This document shows positions 42,395 through 53,288 of a stretch of 64,000 nucleotides of DNA, piece by piece. The DNA lies in the NCBI RefSeq assembly GCF_000687475.1, contig NC_057317.1:2604001-2668000 (forward strand), in the 5' to 3' direction. The stretch comes from Ustilaginoidea virens (lineage: Eukaryota; Ascomycota; Sordariomycetes; Hypocreales; Clavicipitaceae). The position numbers and the translations under genes are program-made. The notes below the pieces were generated by a model. It made no database searches. It saw only the letters and a list, made by a program, of their open reading frames with translations, and had not been told where the DNA came from. The stretch's first letter is position 1. Each line of letters opens with the position of its first letter.

Positions 42395-43981
42395 ACGCCC
42401 CAGCAATTGGAAGGAGTTGATGCTTCTCGATGAAGCATAGGAGCCCAATGTGCGGTACAGCGGCCGCAAGTGCTAACAAATCGTCCCATTAGCTCCCGAA
42501 ACATGGAGCTCTACGCTGCAGGAAGCAACAGAGACTGGGGATTTGAGCCTTGTCCCGTACAAAGTGAACATCGATTATGGCATGTGGAGTTACCGTAAGA
42601 GTCGCGAAGAATATCCGTCGGGGAGCATTTCTCGGCTTCAGTACTTTGCTAACATGGAACTCTCCTTTTTCCTGTCATTTTCTTCTCAAGTCGATGTTAT
42701 GAGATCCATTCTTCCCGAAGAACTTCACGGCGAAATTCCCGTGGGCTTCAACACTGCCGGCCACGTTGGTATGTACGCCCATGAACAGATTGTCACAGCA
42801 AAGGCAAGCAGCTATACACGTATATTGTCTCATCAATAACATGGGAGGGCAGCACATTTGAACATTAGAGGTCAATATCTACCATACAAGAAAGTCATTG
42901 CTCAAGTCATCCTTGACAAAAACCCCAGCATCCGCACCGTCATCAATAAAATCGACAATGTTGGAACAGAAAGCGAGTTCCGCACTTTTGCCTACGAGGT
43001 ACTGGCCGGTCCGGATGACATGCTCGTCGAGGTCAGCGAGGCCGGATGTGTCTTCAAGTTTGACTACTCCAAGGTGTACTGGAACACCAAACTCGGCACC
43101 GAACATCAGCGAATCTGCACCATGTTTAAGCCTGGGGAGGTTGTAGCCGACGTTATGGCGGGTATCGGGCCGTTTGCCGCTCCAGCTGGGAAGAAGGGCG
43201 TTTTTGTCTGGGCCAATGACAAGAACCCGGAGAGCTACAGATATCTGAGTGAGATCATCAAGAAAAACAAAGTCAGTCACTCCGGGAACCCAGAATGTTC
43301 ATGGACACGAGGAAACACCCAACACACGTGTTCCCTTGGGTGGTGGCGGGTGCTGAGGGAACGACAAGTGACAAGTGGCCGACGCAAAAAGAGAAGACGC
43401 GAAGTGAAGCTAACAGGCAAGACTAGGTAACCGAGTTCGTCAAGCCTTTCAACCAAGATGGCCACGACTTCATCAGACAAGTCGCGGACCTGGTCCTCGA
43501 AGCCTGCCGACGTGGCGATTGCGCCGTCGTCAAACCCGCCAAGATATCTCGTAGCGCACCAGCGGAGCAGCGAGCGGAGCCGATTCGCGTCCCCGTTCCG
43601 CCGACAATATCCCACTTTGTCATGAACTTGCCAGCTTCCGCCCTGGAATTCCTGCACAATTTCAAGGGCCTCTATCACGGCTCGGAAAAGCTGTTCGCAC
43701 CACATAGCAGCACGAAGCTGCCTCTTGTTCATGTGCACTGCTTCGGGGCCAAGGCTGATGACGCTACCCCATTGGACGATATTTGCCAACGCATCTTGAG
43801 GGAGCTTGGTGTCGAGCTGAAAGTAGGAGACGCAGAAAAGGAAGGAGAGGTGACAATCCACGAGGTCCGCGACGTTGCCCCCGCCAAACGGATGTTCTGC
43901 GCCAGCTTTCGATTACCTGCGGAGGTGGCTTTTGCCCCGCGCTTTTCCAAACCAAGAGTGATGGATGACTTGTTGACTTGA
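42067..43981 (+). CDS. TRM5: tRNA (guanine37-N1)-methyltransferase Trm5
   Basis: S-adenosylmethionine enzyme making m1G37 next to the anticodon, needed to prevent frameshifting; fungal Trm5 serves both cytosol and mitochondria. Model: join(42067..42322, 42493..42594, 42691..42768, 42853..43271, 43427..43981), 469 aa. Motifs: [19 protein letters not shown] (start), [20 protein letters not shown] with [48 protein letters not shown] and [13 protein letters not shown] (SAM loop), [11 protein letters not shown], and [14 protein letters not shown], the conserved N-L-P signature. The C-terminus PRMCASFRLP-like ([11 protein letters not shown]) is typical. Intron 1 contains a T56 run. The N-terminus is Ala/Arg-rich and could serve mitochondrial import. 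The exon 3 acceptor is AAG (TTCTCAAG). Confidence 0.92.
42337..42392. repeat. T56 homopolymer in TRM5 intron 1
   Basis: 56 uninterrupted T, starting 14 nt after the donor, the longest homopolymer in the window. Confidence 0.9.
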
Positions 43982-46633
43982 ACAAGATGGCCCTCACCCC
44001 AGCCAGCTACGTAAGGTAGGTATCCTACCCGATTGAGCCGACGTACCTACAGAAACAAGACTTGGAAAGAATTATCGCCATAATGCAGAATGACGCTGCG
44101 CACGGGACAAAAAAGGATGCCTGGCGAACATCAAGGAACCACTGCTGCATTGCAGGTATCGAGTCGGATGTTTGTGGCTGAGTGGTGCCTTTTCAACTTG
44201 AAATGCATGGGGAAACCATTTCAACCGCAAAGAGATGATGACGAAAATATCACGCAACTTTTATGGACATGCTGTAAAACACATGCCCTTTACCAGGACA
44301 AAACAGACTACCCTGTTTCTCATTTCCTTTTTTTTTTTTCTTTTTTTTTTTCCCCCTCCGCAGTGGGTAAATGTTCAAGCCTTCGGTGGCCGTCCGGCTT
44401 GGTGGTTGCTCAGGCAGGTCGATGCGGGAAATTCAAGGGGATCCAATCTGCTGGTCGCTTCTCAGTCGGCAGCTCTCAGCGACAAAAGAGCCAAAGGCTC
44501 GAGCTTACATACTTTAGCAGGGGTTGGGTCGGTATACCAAGGGCGAAGGGCGAGATCTGGATGGCGCGGGATGCCGCGCCGGTCTCTCTCTGAGCAGGGA
44601 TGAGCGACAGGAGGAGCCGTGGCAAACCTGACCAAGACACCACACCAGAACGACCAAAACAACCAAAGCACCTACTCCGTACTCAAGCCGCTTCACCGGC
44701 GCTGCACTGCTGCACGCTGCACGCTGCACGCTGCATGCTGTATGCTGCATACGTGCATGAAGCCGTGCATCTCTATGCTTGCGTGGCTTGTCGTGTCACC
44801 TAGAACTTCTTGGCGACCTCTTGGTGCCAGCCCCTTTGCTGGCAGGTAACTTTGTGGCTGACGGCCTGCCAAGCTCGGGCGCAGCAGGCGTGGATGACGG
44901 ACCATGAGGGAAAGCGGGATGCGTCTGGTGTTGTGAGCGACAATGAGACAGGAATTCGGAATCATCTTGGCCCATCCAACGTGTCGTGGCGTTGTCGTGT
45001 CCAGGTGCAGGTGCACGGGTCAATACTTGCGCCGGTAGTTTGTGTGTACATACGGGGCTGCCACGGTGCTACCTACCAGACGGCTGCCACGGCATTTTCT
45101 GAGGGACAAAAGGAAGGCGGCAGGGAATACACAAACTGCCCATGCTCCTTCCCCACCTTCATTTCATGCTCTCATGCTCGACATCGCTACAGGACATGCG
45201 CGGGCGGGGAAGAGGGGTGGGGTTGGCATGGCCTCGTGGACCAGGCCGAATCTAGTCATCTGTCGGCTGCAGCGATGCTGGCTATAAATATTCTCGAGTC
45301 TGGTCTGGTGTTGGTGTTGGGTGTTTATTTATGCAAAAACACACAGTGCCGTGTCCACTCGCTCGCTCACTGCCTGCAGTTGCAGCGCCTAGCCGCGGCA
45401 GGGCAAGCCTCCAGCAAGCGACTTGAGGTGCGACCGGAGGAAGGCAAGCTCTGCTGGCTCTGCTGGCTCTGCTGTAGGTCAAGATGAACCGGGCAGACTA
45501 TGCAACACCAGCGTCACGTCACGTCACAGTTGTCCGCGCGGGTCTTCAATTTGCGACGAGGTCAAGAGCCGATGCGATGTTGCTGTTCCGACATGGTGAT
45601 GGATGGAGCCTTCCTTGCAGGCAGGTCTGCTTGGACGTGCATCTCACCGACGGCCCGCGTTGGCGCGACGGCTCAAGCGGCTGCAACCAGGAAGGAATCA
45701 ACCGCTTGGTTTTGTGCCGCTGCCCTGTTTTTTTTTTGTCACCCTGTTCATTATATGTCTTTCTTAGGACGTAGGACGCGGACGCGCACACTACCGAGTG
45801 CATCTCGATGAGGCTGCACAGCATAAGCATAGCACGGGAGCACGGGCGACAAGCACGACGGTGACCTGAAACCGAGCCAGAGCCACGACATCGGTGCCAT
45901 TCAAACACCAACAAAAGAAGAAGAAGAGCAAAAAAAAAAAAAAAAGAAAGAAAGAAAGAAAGAAAGAAGTTGACGTGGCTGGCGGGCACACGGCAGACTT
46001 GGACGCGCTTCGTCAGTGCGGGACTCTTGTCTCTCGCCGTATAGCCAAGACGCGAGCTGGGCGCTTTTTGAAAGGGGGGGGGGGGGGGATATAAAAAGAG
46101 AAGGGGAAAAGCACCCTGCAGCCACGCCAAGCTGCATAGGGGAAAGAAAAGAGAGGAAATTGCCCGTGTCGGCCCCTCACGCCTCCTGCAGAGGAAAAAG
46201 AAAAAGAAAAAGAAAAAGAAAACGAAAAAGAAGAGGAGAGAAAAAGGCGGTGGATACCGGCGGTGGATGCACGGCTGCTGCTCCGCTACAGAGTAAGTAA
46301 GAGTAACTTATAAGAGTACAGACACACTGTCGCAATGCATGCATGGCTGCCGAGCCCGCCCGGGCCCTTGTGCTTGTGTCGTAAGCCATGCATCGCCGCG
46401 CGCGTTGACGCCAGATGAGCATGGGGGAGGCGCAGATGCCCTCAACGCCCGTGGGGTGACTGCAGAGCAGAAATGAGGAAGAAAACTCCCCCCCCCCCTC
46501 TACCCCCCTCTCAGACACACTATTTCGCTGAATTTGTCTTTGGGGGAGGGGGAAAAAATGGTGGCGTACCGCGCGGGGTGGGTGTAGGTCCTGATTCCAA
46601 CAGCGTACTCCGTACGGATCATGATATCCACGA

Positions 46634-46706
46634 ATAATGATCCACGATAGGATCCACGATAATGATCCACGATAATGATCCACGATAATGATCCACGATA
46701 TGATCC
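46634..46706. repeat. tandem 12/13-bp repeat, GATCCACGATAAT unit
   Basis: Five to six copies of GATCCACGATAAT with one shortened copy; each copy contains a GATC site. No relation to CRISPR, because there are no unique spacers. Confidence 0.9.
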
Positions 46707-47709
46707 TACGAGATAGGTTCAATCCACCGGGCTTCTCTGATAAGAGCCACCAACTTAAACCTACTTTCCATCGTCATCCAGAACGCTGCTGCGTGACGAG
46801 TCCCTCCGTCTGAATCAAGGTTTGGGCCGAAAGCAGGAGGAAACCTTCTCTTGTCCAGCCATCTGCCATGCAGTGCTGACCTATCCTCCCTCCGTCTTGC
46901 ACGTGTACTCTCTGCCAGCCTTCAAGTCGAGGTCGCCACTTGGACAACTTGTCTGCGATACGATACACTGAGCACGTCGACACTGTGTGTTTCTCCATAG
47001 TCTTGTTGTCCGCCCCCCCCCCCCCCCCCCCGCCCCGTTCGTTGCCTTTTACTGCCCAGCAGAGTTGGTTGATAAAGCCGGGATGGGATGGGTTGATAGG
47101 TTGGTACAGTAGTGTATGTATCAAGATAATGCCGAGAGGAGATATCCCTTCTGTAAGCGCCCGCCGCCATTGTCTGCAGCCGCATTGGCAGGGTAATTAT
47201 TCTTCCCGCCTAGCGAAAACGCTTGCCGCACTGCACATTCGAGGCCGAGAGAGGCATTGGCAGCAACCCTCGACAACCGCCGACAGGAACCCTGGGCAGT
47301 GTGACTGGCCGTCTCAATACCACCACCACCACCACCACCACCACCGCCACTCCTTACGTTCCAGGCGCAAAAAGCCTAGTCTGCGAATCTGATTTTGACA
47401 GGTAGGCAATAGTGAGCGATTGAAAATCCCCGGCGGCCCATGTGCGTCGACGGCGTTTTCGTTTAGAATCGTAAGGGGCCCAAAAAAAGTGGCTGCATTG
47501 GAACGGCGTCGTCTTCCTTCCTTCCCAGCCTCCACCGAAAGGGTCCGTCCTGGAAGCGGAACTCGTGTAAACGTGGCAGTCAGCGCGGCAAATCAGTTGC
47601 AACGTAGCAACCCAATGTCGAGACGGACGCAAGCCTCGAGAAGGGAATACCGGAATTTCTCCGTCTCTCACTTCAGGAAGCCTCAGAGCTACTAAGTACT
47701 AAGCGTCGT

Positions 47710-47741
47710 CCCCCCCCCCCCCCCCCCCCCCCCCCGGGGGG
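47710..47741. repeat. C26-G6 homopolymer junction
   Basis: 26 C directly followed by 6 G, the strongest G/C homopolymer here; prone to sequencing error in length. Confidence 0.85.
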
Positions 47742-48178
47742 TTTTTCAAACGAGCGTTCAGCGAGTACTGGTGGTGCTGGTGGTGCCGATGGTGCCGATG
47801 GTGCTGACGGGGCCACCCACTTTCGATCCTTGTCAAGGTTTGGCTCTTCAAATAAGGGGCTGGTGCGGACTGTTCGCCGATGGGCGCTGATAAGAAGGTC
47901 TTGATTGCCTGACATCGACTTGCCGGAGGAACCATGATTGTCAATCTGGCATGGATCATCACTTGATTACTGGATATTACAATGTTAACGGCTCGCAGTG
48001 TCTGGCTGGGGAATCGCGATCAGAAACGCATTGCCCCATTCGGGGTTCCGGCGGGCTGCCTGCCTGCATAACGGCATGGTATGTAACTCCCGGCGCGGCG
48101 GTTTATTTCGGTTCATGGCCGGCGGACACGAACCCGCGTTTTCTCACGTTGATAAGGAGGAGAGGGACCATTCCCGGA

Positions 48179-48228
48179 AATCAATGACTGTATCAATGAC
48201 TGTATCAATGACACTGTATCGATGACAT
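48179..48228. repeat. tandem AATGACTGTATC repeat
   Basis: Three to four copies of a 12-bp unit with the last copies diverged (AATGACACTGTATC, GATGAC). Confidence 0.85.
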
Positions 48229-49016
48229 GGGCTAGTATAGCAGCAATTTCCCTTGTACGGCTCTGGATAACACGGTTCCAAGACGACTTGTCGGGTGGAA
48301 GGAAGGTGTTTGCCAAAGATATGACGAGATTGGCGTGCATGACTCTTATCTCATAAACTGCCAAACTCGGACTCCCGGAATGAGATGGATCGAACTTGCA
48401 CAAATCCTTGACTTGCAATGAAAAATCAATGCTGACATGATGGCATGGCCCCTTAAAGACTGGCTGGACTGTTCGGTTGATGAGCGGATGGATGATGGTT
48501 CTATGCAGCCAGCCTGCTGCCTGATGGTGGTCGGCCCGGTATCATGATGGGCGCACATGCCGGTATTTGCCAGTCTGATGCCTTTGCCGAGACAGAAGAT
48601 TGCCTCCAAAATATGGGATGGCACCGACGGCCGTTTCAGACACTCCCAAGGCACGGACGGGTACGAGTGATAGCCGCGCCCTCCATCGACCTTGCAACAG
48701 GAACCTTTTCGTTAGCAGGCACCACGGGAGGGAGTGCGATGCTAATTGGAACTCGGCATGGGCGGAGACCCTCTTTCCGGCCGTTCATGGCGAAACTGGG
48801 CCGCGTGGTGGCGATAGAGATGGCTCCATCCTTTTCTTTCTTTCTTTCTTTCTTTCTTCCCGCAACTGTCTGTCTTGGGTTTGGCGGATTCGAGGACCTG
48901 TTCCTGCAACGCATCGGAAGAAAGTTCCAAAAATTCTGTCTGCTAGGGCGGCAGCACACCATCTTTGGACTCTTACGGCCGCAGCGACCCACCAGCTAAG
49001 CTAGTTGTCGCAAAGG

Positions 49017-49020
<4 letters not shown>

Positions 49021-49047
<27 letters not shown>

Positions 49048-49122
49048 GCCCCTAGAGCTGACGGAAGAGAGCAACATGAGCCAAACAAATAAATGGAAAA
49101 AAAAAAAAAAAAAAAAAAAAAA
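49021..49122. repeat. T27 / 49-nt loop / A26 inverted homopolymers
   Basis: T27 at 49021-49047 and A26 at 49097-49122 are complementary and only 49 nt apart, so a transcript from either strand could form a roughly 26-bp A:U hairpin. Confidence 0.85.
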
Positions 49123-51055
49123 CACGGATTGCCGTGAGCCAATCGATGATGTTGATAATCTGGTGATAATGATGTCAGAATTGCGGAAAAATACTACGCA
49201 GAAACCCCGGGCTTGCATTGTGAGAGCCCTTGAGGCAGGAACCATTGCAGTCCTCCTGCCCTGCATCCTCGTGCTCGTTCCCAACTCCTCTGTCGAAGAA
49301 AAAAAAATTCTTTCTCAGCTTGCTGGCCAGCATGCACAAGTCCGATAGAAATCATGGCAGCAAACCGGTGGGCGCCTCGGCAAGCCACGACTTGCTCACC
49401 TTACCCTTCCGAGGCAGCTGCATGTGTGGTGAAGCGAATCCCACGTACAGACCAGAGGCGAAAACTAAACGACCCCTCTTTTTTGGTCCCCTCGACGACC
49501 CAAGTTCCAGGCCGGGGAAACAAGAGGAAGCAAAAACCTTATCGCAGTACGGAGCATACGAAATTGACTTTGGTTGAATCAGTCAGTTCGCCTCAGTCTC
49601 CAGCAAATCAGCTCACCAGGTGGATGTTCAAGGTTAGTGTCACTGCTTCAACACCCGAGTAGCTGTTCAATCCCATTCCGGCATTGTGCACATCGGCAGG
49701 GGGAACAGGACAGGACATAAGTCGCGACGGGGATTATGGTCTGCGAACTCTGCGGCAACTTTGGCCAAGGGTGACGGGTGACTGAGCATTGCTGCAGGTC
49801 AGGTTCCCCCTTCTGGCTGCACCTGTGCGTTGCATTCTTCAACCCACTCTGCATAACGCCATGTGCCTTGTTTAGGTGCCGCTGATGCGCTTGATCCGTG
49901 TCTAAGCTTTCCGCCAATCCCCACTCTCCTCCGAGCCATGGCGTTGACTTGGCATCACAGCTTCACCCACAGATGGATGGGAGCCGAAAGATGGAGATGG
50001 AGAATCTGGCCAACCACCAGCGCCGGAACGCGACCGGAACTTGCCTTTGCCTCATCGTATCCGAGTTCGGCGTCAGTTGCGCACGGTCTGTGCTCTACCA
50101 CTTGGATTGCCCCTTCTCAGCACGCCCAAAGGGATTATGTTTATGTTAAATTGTTGATGATGCCTAGGGGCCCGCAAGACTTGTTTTCCCGACTTTCTAC
50201 CTCCCATGGCGCGCCAAGCCAGGTTCCCGATAAGAAGCAAGAAAAATATATATGATTTAGTCCCAAACATGGCAGTGATTATTTTGAGCCGTCCTGCCAT
50301 GCATTACATTACGAACGGAACACTGTGACCAGAATCAGGGGTGGCGCGCGATGGGTAGTGAGTAGTTCCTTGTCCTGCTTGGTCGACTACGGCCTGCAAC
50401 AAACACACAAGTCAAAGGATATATTGTTTCAAATCCACAGTGGTGTTGATGCAGCCTGACTAGCTGCTTGCTTATGCGCTCAAAACTGCCTCGACATGCG
50501 TCACCAAGACGTAGGTGGGCCTGTATCAAATATCCTCAACCCGTGCAAAGCTGCAAAGCTGCAAAACGCTTAATGCTTAATGCTTCCGAGCTGCCATACA
50601 ATGCCGGTTCAAGTGCCGACAGTTTTGGGCAACCAACCAGGCTTTCATTGTCTTTTAAATCTCCGAGGACGTTGAAATTCGTGCTGGTCGGAAAGGGGCA
50701 GATCTTCACCCCTCCCTGTTCAGCGGAAATAGACAGCCTGTTGTTCGGGGAAGTACGGATAATGGGAGAGAAACGGAGGGCTGGGGCCATGGCTGGACGG
50801 ATGATGGTTCAACAGGCTTTATAAGCCAAAGGAGCATCTGGCGTCTGGCGCCCGGCGGGCTCTCCACGCTGATGAGGGATGGACGGAATACGCATACGCA
50901 TTTTCCTACTAATGCCGCGTCGCACGCAGTGTACTCCGTAGACGACAGGTAATCATTGGGTGATTGTGACAACACCATGACCCGGGCCGGGTGCTGGAGC
51001 CTGAGGCCGCAGATGAACGCCCGCCGTAATGCAGCAGTCGCAGTCCGATCGACGA

Positions 51056-51090
51056 CCACCAACCAACCAACCAACCAACCAACCAACCAA
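51056..51090. repeat. (CCAA)n microsatellite
   Basis: About nine AACC tetramers in perfect tandem. Confidence 0.92.
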
Positions 51091-51170
51091 TTCGCTCTAA
51101 ACCCTTTCGGATGTTCAAGAAAGAAAGGAGAAATTGATAGAGTTGTGCGTGCGTGCCTAGCAGCGGGCTA

Positions 51171-51249
51171 GCTTGCGGGCTTGCGGGCTTGCAGGCTTGC
51201 AGGCTTGCAGGCTTGCAGGCTTGCAGGCACGGCGTTGCAGGCTTGCAGG
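51171..51249. repeat. GCTTGCAG octamer minisatellite
   Basis: Around nine copies of GCTTGCGG or GCTTGCAG, broken once by CACGGC. Confidence 0.9.
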
Positions 51250-52153
51250 GTGCCCATTGCCACCAAGCATATGTAGCTTGCCTGCCAGCTCGCTCGTTCG
51301 CCTCCTCCGCATGCGTCGGCCTAGCACTAGCACTAAGAGGGGGGGGGGGCCCAACTGAGGCTGACACCTTGTAGGCAGGCTAGTGTTAGCTGTTGGCTCC
51401 AGTCGAGTCCGAAAGGATTGAAGGCTCTGTGGCTCTGTGGCTCTCCTGAAAGTGGGAAGTGGCACTGGGGACTCTGGGGCCTCTGGGGCCAGCCGCGGCC
51501 TGTGACTGGTCCGTCCTTTTCGCTAGCCCGCAGAGACGACCCAAAGGCGATTCAAGCTGGCCACTGGTTCGATTCCACTTATTAACCGTGGCCCCGTGTC
51601 ACATTGTCCGGAACCCCCCAGTGCCGAAGTGCTCAGGTCGCAGGTACCACCTACCTGCCTTACTTCCGTACCTTATCTCTACGCGGTACGGACCACGCCA
51701 GGTAGCGGGTACCTCCCCAAGCTAGTAGCTCGTTGGAGCCCCAGGGCCCCAGGGCCCCAGGAACGCAAGGGCGGGCGCTCAATGCACAGGGAGTGTGTGC
51801 AAGTCCTCAAGTACCGACAAGAACCTGATGTTCCTTCCAGGTTGCACGGTACCTAACCTAAGGTACCTCCTGCTTGGGCCCCGGGGAACTCGGTACTCGG
51901 TACTCGGTACTCGGTACTCCAGGTACTGCTTTCGTTCTTTTGCGAGGCCGGTGACTTGCCGCGAGCATGCACCAGCTGCACCCTGGTCCCAGAGGCCCCC
52001 TGCCGCCTTCGGCTTGCGCTGATATGGTCTTGGCCAGGAGGGTTTTTGTTTTTGCTTGGCGGCGCTTTGTGCCCACAACACGGTGAGGTGAAGTTGATCG
52101 ATCCTCGTGCCTCCTCAAGTTACAGTTTCCACCAGTTCCAGTTCCGGCTCCCA

Positions 52154-52230
52154 GTTCCAATTCCACAATTCCACAATTCCACAATTCCACAATTCCACAA
52201 TTCCACAATTCCACAATCCCACAATCCCAG
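52154..52230. repeat. ACAATTCC octamer array
   Basis: At least seven near-perfect copies of ACAATTCC, the last ones drifting to ACAATCCC, then merging into CCACGATCCACC-type sequence. Confidence 0.9.
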
Positions 52231-53288
52231 AATTCCACGATCCACCACCCACGATCCACCACCACCACCATCCACCATCCACCATTCCACCGTCCATTCC
52301 GTGTTCCGTTCGGGGGCAAGGCAAGGGATAGATCGCCCGCCTTTGTATCTTTTCCTCTCACCCTGGCCGTCTAGTCGTTTGCTCTTCTCGTCCCGGCAGA
52401 TTTCTTTTCTTTTCTTTTTTTCTTTTTTTTTTATGATTTTTTTCTTATCCATGTGTTCCTCGTCTCTCCTCCCGTCCCTTCCCCTCTTCCTCTCTTGTTT
52501 TCTCTTTGCAAGATAAGGCGACAAAGGGCTTCTCCCTCGCACCGCCCCCTCAGATTTCTGCCATCCTTGTGTGTCCGTCCGCTGTTCCTCGACTAGCGCG
52601 GCTCTTGTCACCCTCTCCGATTGCTTTGCTGGTCCCGCATGCAAAACTTGCGCCATCAGCCATTCCACACATGCCATCGGACCCTCGACCTCCAAACTCT
52701 GCACTCTCCGCAGCCTGGTCTTCCGCAACCCGGAAGTTTTCCTTTAAAAAGCAGTAGAAGAGAGACGGCAAAAGAAGAAAAGGCAACCCTTCGCGAATAG
52801 GAAGACCTGGGCAGGTCCGACCGCAAAACCTGACGCTCGCTGTTCGTCCACATCCTTCGTCTCTTCTCTTCTCTAGTTTACAAGACCGACGACCACGACC
52901 CGGTTCTGCTATTCGAGGTGGTGGTGGGCTCTCTCTCCCCAATCGGCCGGGGTCATTCGTTGCCTGCATCATTGCCCGCCCTGCCCTGCAGCCCACCCTT
53001 TTATCTCGCAGACCTTTTGGACAACCACTGTGCTGCCACCGACCTTGATAACCCGTCGACCGACATTACGGTTGCTCTCGCCGTGCCATCTTTCCGCATC
53101 CATACACTTGGCAGCAAGGGACCACGTTATCGATTGATTGCTACTGCACCCGCCCGCCGCTCGACCTCATCCATGAGTCGCTGACTTTTGCCTTACGCAT
53201 CGCGGTCGTTTCGACTCTGCCTTCCGCTCTCTCCTCCCCTTTGCCCTTGGCATCAGCAGCACTTGACCGGACCACCACCATTTACACA

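Larger units (their letters stand above)
43982..53288. other. 9.3-kb gene-poor, repeat-rich tract
   Basis: No gene recognised between TRM5 and the REG1 homologue. Open frames up to 225 codons are Cys/Trp/Gly-rich translations of repeats with no domain. The tract contains many short tandem arrays (44.71, 45.45, 46.64, 48.19, 51.06, 51.18, 52.16 kb), long homopolymers (T10-11 pairs at 44.33, A15 at 45.93, G13 at 46.08, C21 at 47.01, C26 at 47.71, T27 and A26 at 49.02-49.12), GGTACC clusters (44.02, 51.65-51.93 kb) and TACGGAGTA motifs (44.67, 46.61, 50.93 kb). The last 800 bp, C/T-rich, are probably the REG1 leader. Confidence 0.5.

Noticed and set aside
44810..45487. 225-codon plus frame in the gene-poor tract
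   Set aside because: Cys/Trp-rich, crosses simple repeats, no splice partner or domain.
45546..46130. 194-codon minus frame
   Set aside because: Phe/Leu runs come from poly-A/GAAA tracts read in reverse; not a membrane protein.
46634..46706. Repeat array resembling CRISPR
   Set aside because: Contiguous tandem units without spacers, in a eukaryotic genome.
51560..51590. GGTTCGATTCC resembling a tRNA T-arm
   Set aside because: The flanking stem has a mismatch, and no D-arm, anticodon arm or acceptor stem can be formed at proper distance.
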